From contig JAHEJE010000014.1 of the NCBI GenBank assembly GCA_024639035.1, forward strand, positions 1 through 17,984: a stretch of 17,984 bases of DNA, in the 5' to 3' direction. The DNA comes from Alphaproteobacteria bacterium (GTDB lineage: Bacteria; Pseudomonadota; Alphaproteobacteria; Rhizobiales; Aestuariivirgaceae). The notes beneath the pieces were generated by a model, which was not told the origin of the DNA, did no database searches, and saw only the letters and a program-made list of their open reading frames with translations. How positions within the stretch are numbered: the first letter of the stretch is position 1; each line of letters starts with the position of its first letter. Positions 14,062 to 17,984 of this stretch are shown here, in pieces. Both the position numbers and the translations under genes were made by a program.

Positions 14062-15366
14062 ATGAGATTGTCGGAATGGTTGACTAATAATGCGATGACC
14101 CAGGCTCACCTGGCGCGCAACCTCGGAATCACCCAGGGGCGGGTGTCGCAACTGATCAAGGGCGCGCCGCCATCATTGGATCTGGCGATCAAGATTGAAA
14201 AGATAACCAAGGGAAAGGTGCGCGCCAAAGACTTGACCGGCAGCGCGAACGGTTTGCCAATGGGCTCAAATAACGGTCTCGACAGCGTTGAATCGGCGAT
14301 CACGGCGATCCGTGATGGGCAAATGGTAATTGTCGTCGACGACGACGATAGGGAAAACGAAGGCGATCTGATTGCTGCCGCCAGCAAGATTACCCCGGAG
14401 CAGATGGCCTTCATGATCCGCCATTGTTGCGGAATCGTCTGTGCGCCGATGACCCAGGGTATCGCCCGGCGCTTGAAGCTCGATCCGATGGTTGCCTCAA
14501 ACGACGCGCCGCTCGGCACTGCCTTTACTGTGACCATCGACTACAAGGAGGGCCTGACCACCGGAATTTCAGCGACGGAACGCTGTGCCACCGTTCATGC
14601 CCTGGCCAATGACAACGTCCAAGCCGCTGATTTCGTCCGCCCCGGCCATGTTTTTCCGTTGATTGCCAAGCGCGGCGGCGTGCTGATGCGCTCCGGTCAT
14701 ACCGAAGCTGCCGTCGATCTGGCTCGCCTCGCCGGCGAAGCGCCGGTGGGAGTTATTTGCGAACTGGTCAACGACGACGGTTCGGTCAAGCGCGGCGACC
14801 AGGTTTTGCAATTCGCCCGCGAGAACGATTTCAAGATCATTTCGGTCGCCGATCTCATCGCCTATCGCCAATCGCGCGAACGGCTTGTAGAGCGCCGCAA
14901 TGCATTCAATGTCGACACCCCGGCTGGGAGTGCCACCGGCCATGCCTACGTCACCCCTTTCGACCCGGTGCAACACCTTGCGGTCGTCTATGGCGATATC
15001 TCCAGTGGCCGCGACATTCCGGTTCGACTTCACCGCGAAGATCTTGTCGATGATGTGTTCGGCGGCCGTGAGACCCTGTCGAAAGTCTATGACATATTCA
15101 AGCGCGAGGGCCGGGGCGTATTGGTCTACCTGCGCGAAGGCACCGCCGGCGTCCCGGCTTCGCGATTACACGAAGATGATGACGAGGAACTTTCCAGCAG
15201 CGCTCTGGCGCGCGAACAGACCTGGCGCGATGTCGGCCTCGGGGCACAAATCCTGCGCGATCTCGGCATTCGTTCGCTCAGGCTTTTGGCAGCATCTTCG
15301 CGCCATTATGTCGGTCTGTCGGGCTTCGACATAGAGATCACCCAAACGGTGCTGTTGGATGATTAG
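14062..15366 (+). CDS. ribBX: HTH-RibBX: Cro/CI-type HTH fused to 3,4-dihydroxy-2-butanone 4-phosphate synthase with a degenerate GTP cyclohydrolase II half
   Basis: A 434-residue protein in three parts. Residues 1-58 are a Cro/CI (YdaS-like) helix-turn-helix: TQAHLARNLG is the support helix and TQGRVSQLIKG the recognition helix. Residues about 72-275 are DHBP synthase (RibB), with DDDDRENEGDL (93-103), RPGHVFPL (193-200) and GHTEAAVDL (212-220) intact, so conversion of ribulose 5-phosphate to the four-carbon riboflavin precursor is likely. Residues about 290-434 resemble GTP cyclohydrolase II but lack the zinc cysteines and the QEGRG motif, as in the RibBX variant known from Proteobacteria. 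The N-terminal HTH is the unusual part and suggests DNA binding by the enzyme. No Shine-Dalgarno is visible; a palindrome lies just upstream. The RimB-like gene starts inside its last codons (8-base overlap). Confidence 0.88.
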   Translation: MRLSEWLTNNAMTQAHLARNLGITQGRVSQLIKGAPPSLDLAIKIEKITKGKVRAKDLTGSANGLPMGSNNGLDSVESAITAIRDGQMVIVVDDDDRENEGDLIAAASKITPEQMAFMIRHCCGIVCAPMTQGIARRLKLDPMVASNDAPLGTAFTVTIDYKEGLTTGISATERCATVHALANDNVQAADFVRPGHVFPLIAKRGGVLMRSGHTEAAVDLARLAGEAPVGVICELVNDDGSVKRGDQVLQFARENDFKIISVADLIAYRQSRERLVERRNAFNVDTPAGSATGHAYVTPFDPVQHLAVVYGDISSGRDIPVRLHREDLVDDVFGGRETLSKVYDIFKREGRGVLVYLREGTAGVPASRLHEDDDEELSSSALAREQTWRDVGLGAQILRDLGIRSLRLLAASSRHYVGLSGFDIEITQTVLLDD

Positions 15367-15892
15367 GCCCAAATCGTTGCGCAAGAGAAAGCCGCGCAAA
15401 CGCCGCGAACCGCTCGTCGCCGGCTGGCGCGAGAGCATCATATTGCCCGAACTGGGCATCGGACCGTTGGTGGCCAAGCTCGACACCGGCGCCCGCTCGG
15501 CTGCACTCCATGCCGCAAACATCAAACTCTATCAAGGCGATGATGGACAGCGCGTGCGATTCGATGCTTTCATAGACAACACCAAAGCGCATGCGCGCAA
15601 ATGCGATCTGCCGGTATATGCGAACCGGAAGGTCAAGAACACCGGAGGGGTTGTCGAGGAACGCATTGTCGTGAAAAGCACTATCGTGTTGGGGGGAGAG
15701 AAGTGGCAGACCGAAATCACCTTGACTGATCGATCCGATATGGGCGTACCGATGCTGCTTGGCCGGGCGACCATAAAGCGCAGGTTCCTGGTACATCCGA
15801 GCAAGACCTACATTATCACCAAGTCACACCAAATCACCAAGTCACACCAAAAGTTGCAGCAGCAACGAACGACATCTGGGGAAGCTTCATGA
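15359..15892 (+). CDS. RimB-like retropepsin-fold protease (ATP-dependent zinc protease family, DUF785)
   Basis: A 177-residue protein with a basic N-terminus, then the family core: LDTGARSAALHA (46-57) with the aspartyl-protease-like DTGA, RKCDLPVYANRKVKN, and MGVPMLLGRATIKRRFLV near 128-146. In pseudomonads RimB is the protease partner of RimK that trims glutamate tails on ribosomal protein S6; older annotation calls the family an ATP-dependent zinc protease. The C-terminus carries an exact duplication ITKSHQ-ITKSHQ, followed by a polar tail beyond the usual domain. The gene overlaps the HTH-RibBX stop by 8 bases and the RimK start by 4 (ATGA), so all are translated from one message. Confidence 0.85.
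   Translation: MIRPKSLRKRKPRKRREPLVAGWRESIILPELGIGPLVAKLDTGARSAALHAANIKLYQGDDGQRVRFDAFIDNTKAHARKCDLPVYANRKVKNTGGVVEERIVVKSTIVLGGEKWQTEITLTDRSDMGVPMLLGRATIKRRFLVHPSKTYIITKSHQITKSHQKLQQQRTTSGEAS
15815..15850 (+). repeat. Perfect 18-bp tandem duplication in the 3' part of the RimB-like gene
   Basis: ATCACCAAGTCACACCAA occurs twice back to back (15815-15832 and 15833-15850). Being 18 bases, it keeps frame and adds six residues (ITKSHQ). The two copies are identical, which suggests a recent slippage or duplication event. Confidence 0.9.
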
Positions 15893-16794
15893 AAATCGCC
15901 TTGATGACGCGGAACGCCAATCTGTATTCGCACCGCCGGTTGATCGAATCTGCCGAGGAACGGGGCCACGAGATCGTGCCTGTCGACTACCTCAAATGTT
16001 ACATGAACATCACGTCGCATCGCCCCGAACTGCGCTTCAACGGTGAACGGTTGCTTGGCTTCGATGCAGTGATCCCGCGCATCGCTGCATCGCGCACGTT
16101 TTATGGCCTGGCCGTGTTGCGGCAATTCGAGATGATGGGTGTCTGGCCGGTCAACGAGAGCGTCGCCATCGGCCGGTCGCGTGATAAGTTGCGCTCGATG
16201 CAGTTGCTGGCCCGGGATGGCATTGGCCTGCCGGTGACAGCCTTCGCTCATGATTCGAAACAGAGCGACGATGTGATCAAGATTGCCGGCGGAGCCCCGG
16301 TGGTCATCAAACTGCTTGAGGGCACCCAGGGCATCGGCGTCGTGCTCGGCGAAACCCACAACTCGGCAAAGTCGGTTATCGAGGCGTTTCGCGGCGCCAA
16401 CATCAACATCCTCGTGCAGGAGTTCATCAAGGAGGCAGGCGGCACCGATATTCGCGCGTTTGTCATCGGCGGCAAGGTCATTGCCGCCATGAAGCGCACC
16501 GGCGCAGAGGGTGACTTTCGCTCCAATTTGCATCGTGGCGGTAGTGCCCGGTCGATCAGGATCACGCCGGAAGAACGTTCCACGGCCATCCGCGCGGCAA
16601 GGTCGATGGGATTGAATGTTGCCGGTGTCGATATGCTGCGCGCCAACCACGGCGCGGTGGTTATGGAGGTGAACTCCTCACCGGGGATCGAAGGCATCGA
16701 AGCTGCAACCAACATGGACGTTGCCGGAAAGATCATCGAATTCATGGAAAAAAACCAGAAGCCGGGCAGAACCCGAACCCGCGGCAAGGGCTGA
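15889..16794 (+). CDS. rimK: RimK: ribosomal protein S6 glutamate ligase-type ATP-grasp enzyme
   Basis: A 301-residue ATP-grasp ligase, nearly the same length as E. coli RimK and collinear with it. Characteristic blocks are FDAVIPRIAASRTFYG (64-79), RQFEMMG, NESVAIGRSRDKLRSMQLLARDGI (94-116), EGTQGIGVVLGET (143-155), GDFRSNLHRGG (204-214) and MEVNSSPGIEGIE (259-271), the last holding the Mg-ATP ligands. RimK adds glutamates to the C-terminus of ribosomal protein S6 and can make poly-glutamate in vitro. The start overlaps the RimB-like stop (ATGA) and the stop overlaps the next ATG by one base (TGATG). Because all three downstream genes are coupled, they probably work in one pathway. Other RimK-like enzymes act on small molecules, but the close match to E. 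coli RimK favours S6. Confidence 0.92.
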   Translation: MKIALMTRNANLYSHRRLIESAEERGHEIVPVDYLKCYMNITSHRPELRFNGERLLGFDAVIPRIAASRTFYGLAVLRQFEMMGVWPVNESVAIGRSRDKLRSMQLLARDGIGLPVTAFAHDSKQSDDVIKIAGGAPVVIKLLEGTQGIGVVLGETHNSAKSVIEAFRGANINILVQEFIKEAGGTDIRAFVIGGKVIAAMKRTGAEGDFRSNLHRGGSARSIRITPEERSTAIRAARSMGLNVAGVDMLRANHGAVVMEVNSSPGIEGIEAATNMDVAGKIIEFMEKNQKPGRTRTRGKG

Positions 16795-17849
16795 TGCCAG
16801 CGAGACGCGCAAAACGTCAGGGTTTCGAGCTAGGCGACACCATTACGGCGCCGGGCAGCCGCCGGACCGTCGATTTGCCGGTCTCTGTACTCTCCAACCA
16901 CATTCCGGTTTCGCTGCCGGTTCAGGTCGTACACGGCCGCAGAGACGGCCCTGTCATGTTCATCTCCGCGGCGATCCACGGCGATGAGGTGCTCGGCGTT
17001 GAAATCATCCGCCGCATTCTCAGACATCCCGCTCTGCGCAGGTTGACCGGAACTCTTCTGGCCGTGCCGATCGTCAATGCCTACGGCTTTATCAGCCATT
17101 CGCGCTATTTGCCGGACCGCCGCGACTTGAACCGGTCATTTCCCGGCTCGGATCAAGGCTCGCTCGCCAGTCTTCTGGCCGACATTTTCATGCGCGAAGT
17201 CGTGCAACGCTCTTCGGTCGGCATCGACCTTCACACCGCTGCATTGCATCGCACCAATCTGCCGCAGATCCGGATTTCCCCCGGCCGCCCCAGCTTGGGC
17301 GATTTGGCTAATGCCTTTGCGCCACCCGTGATAATCACATCGTCGCTGCGCGAAGGCTCCCTTCGCACGACCGCGCTCAGTCATGACGTTGATGTGCTGT
17401 TGTTCGAAGCAGGCGAAGCCCTGCGTTTTGATGAATTGGCCATCCGCGCCGGCGTGTTCGGCACTCTGCGGGTCATGAAACACCTCGGCATGCTGAACAC
17501 GGCATCCATCAAGCCGGCAAAGACAAAACCGGTGCACAGCCACGAGAGCCATTGGTTACGTGCGCCCAAGGGCGGTATCCTGCGCGCGTTTCGCACATCC
17601 GGTGATTTCGTCGCCGTCGGCGATGTGATCGGCATCATTTCCGATCCATTCGGCGAGGCCGAGACCGAACTCCAGGCGCACTACGGGGGTGTCATCATCG
17701 GGCGTACCAACCTGCCGGCCGTCAACCGTGGCGACGCACTGTTTCACATTGCCGGTATTGATGCGCCCGGTGCCGCCGAACGCCGCCTCGACAAGATCAC
17801 CGGCGAACTGGAAGCCGCCAAGCTGTTCGATGAGGATGAAATTCTCTAG
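16794..17849 (+). CDS. Succinylglutamate desuccinylase/aspartoacylase (AstE/AspA)-family zinc deacylase
   Basis: A 351-residue M14-like zinc hydrolase. The zinc ligands are His62 and Glu65 (IHGDEVLG) and His147 (DLHTAA). RRDLNRSFPG (109-118) supplies the substrate-binding arginine, and Glu205 (LLFEAGEA) is the likely catalytic base. The C-terminal third (about 250-340) is a beta-barrel-like domain with PKGGILRA and GDVIG. Family members remove acyl groups from the N-terminus of amino acids, or act as peptidases on glutamyl or aspartyl substrates. Its position directly after rimK (one-base overlap) suggests it acts on a glutamylated protein or a glutamyl metabolite; this is inference. The third gene of the pseudomonad rim operon (rimA) is a different protein. 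The stop codon lies inside an 18-bp palindrome. Confidence 0.88.
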   Translation: MPARRAKRQGFELGDTITAPGSRRTVDLPVSVLSNHIPVSLPVQVVHGRRDGPVMFISAAIHGDEVLGVEIIRRILRHPALRRLTGTLLAVPIVNAYGFISHSRYLPDRRDLNRSFPGSDQGSLASLLADIFMREVVQRSSVGIDLHTAALHRTNLPQIRISPGRPSLGDLANAFAPPVIITSSLREGSLRTTALSHDVDVLLFEAGEALRFDELAIRAGVFGTLRVMKHLGMLNTASIKPAKTKPVHSHESHWLRAPKGGILRAFRTSGDFVAVGDVIGIISDPFGEAETELQAHYGGVIIGRTNLPAVNRGDALFHIAGIDAPGAAERRLDKITGELEAAKLFDEDEIL

Positions 17850-17863
17850 GGTCAGGACCCTAG
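17846..17863. terminator. 18-bp palindrome between convergent operons, possible bidirectional terminator
   Basis: CTAGGGTC-AG-GACCCTAG is a perfect inverted repeat with 8-base arms. It contains the TAG stop of the deacylase gene and ends 1 base before the stop of the convergent HerA-like gene. No T-run follows on either strand, so classical intrinsic termination is weakly supported; a 3'-end stem or a protein site is also possible. Confidence 0.4.
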
Positions 17864-17864
17864 T

Positions 17865-17984
17865 CTACCGGCGCAATAGCGATCCAAGCAACCCGCGTAC
17901 CAATGCATTGCCGATTTGCCGGCCGACGCTGGATGCCATGTTCTTGATCAGCCGTTCGGTCGCAGACTCGCGCTGGTAGGACGA
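17865..17984 (-). CDS. C-terminal fragment of a HerA-like (DUF853) ATPase
   Basis: The last 39 residues and the TAG stop of a minus-strand gene run off the right edge. The segment SSYQRESATERLIKNMASS followed by VGRQIGNALVRGLLGSLLRR matches the end of the helicase HerA-like C-terminal domain (DUF853), whose members commonly finish in VGRxI-x-RGLLGSL. These proteins are FtsK/HerA-type P-loop ATPases of uncertain role. The Walker motifs lie outside the window, so the call rests on the tail alone. Convergent with the deacylase gene, 15 bases between stops. Confidence 0.7.
   Translation of the reverse strand, partial: SSYQRESATERLIKNMASSVGRQIGNALVRGLLGSLLRR

Noticed and set aside
15808..16650. 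Minus-strand frame opposite rimK
   Set aside because: rimK on the plus strand matches the E. coli protein along its whole length; the antisense product has no motif.
15359..17849. RimK-protease-deacylase set as an anti-phage or toxin system
   Set aside because: The ligase is collinear with housekeeping RimK, there are no mobility genes nearby, and base composition is like the neighbours.

Overview
The window looks like chromosomal DNA of an alphaproteobacterium, most likely Hyphomicrobiales or a close relative. Reasons: high GC, dense coding with many 1-8 bp gene overlaps, an ethylmalonyl-CoA-pathway crotonyl-CoA carboxylase/reductase, a three-domain LplT-PlsC-acyl-ACP-synthetase fusion, and a RibB with a degenerate cyclohydrolase half. 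I see no insertion sequence, phage gene, tRNA, rRNA or CRISPR array. I count 20 coding regions, two of them cut by the window edges. No gap longer than about 140 bases lacks a gene.

Layout. 1-1093: the tail of a DsbA-fold isomerase, a secreted lysine-rich protein and a convergent DUF1232 membrane protein. 1198-3619 (+): an SDR dehydrogenase, an exported parvulin prolyl isomerase and a DUF938 methyltransferase. 3612-5339 (-): a two-gene metal-uptake or efflux unit, DUF1007 periplasmic protein then NicO permease; its two starts (GTG and TTG) are set by strong Shine-Dalgarno sequences. 5475-7606: crotonyl-CoA carboxylase/reductase, divergent from a GntR/FCD regulator, with an inverted repeat between them. 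7603-13118 (-): a tightly coupled run of LplT-Aas fusion, aconitase-X large subunit, aconitase-X small subunit and a carboxymuconolactone-decarboxylase-like protein. 13206-14015 (+): a crotonase-fold protein lacking both classical catalytic glutamates. 14062-17849 (+): a four-gene overlapping operon of HTH-RibBX, RimB-like protease, RimK glutamate ligase and an AstE/AspA-type zinc deacylase. The window closes on the C-terminus of a convergent HerA-like (DUF853) ATPase.

How it fits together. The left and middle parts are mostly central metabolism and envelope housekeeping: acyl-CoA chemistry (SDR, Ccr, crotonase), envelope protein folding, phospholipid repair and metal transport. Two places stand out. 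First, the aconitase-X pair sits with a CMD-fold protein but with none of the usual hydroxyproline genes, so its substrate is open. Second, the last operon starts with a riboflavin-pathway enzyme carrying its own N-terminal Cro/CI-type DNA-binding domain. A perfect ATTAGC-GGT-GCTAAT palindrome lies just upstream of its start, overlapping a possible -10 box, and there is no visible ribosome-binding site. That combination suggests an enzyme-repressor controlling its own, possibly leaderless, message together with a ribosomal-protein glutamylation module. All functional statements come from reading motifs by eye; no search was run.
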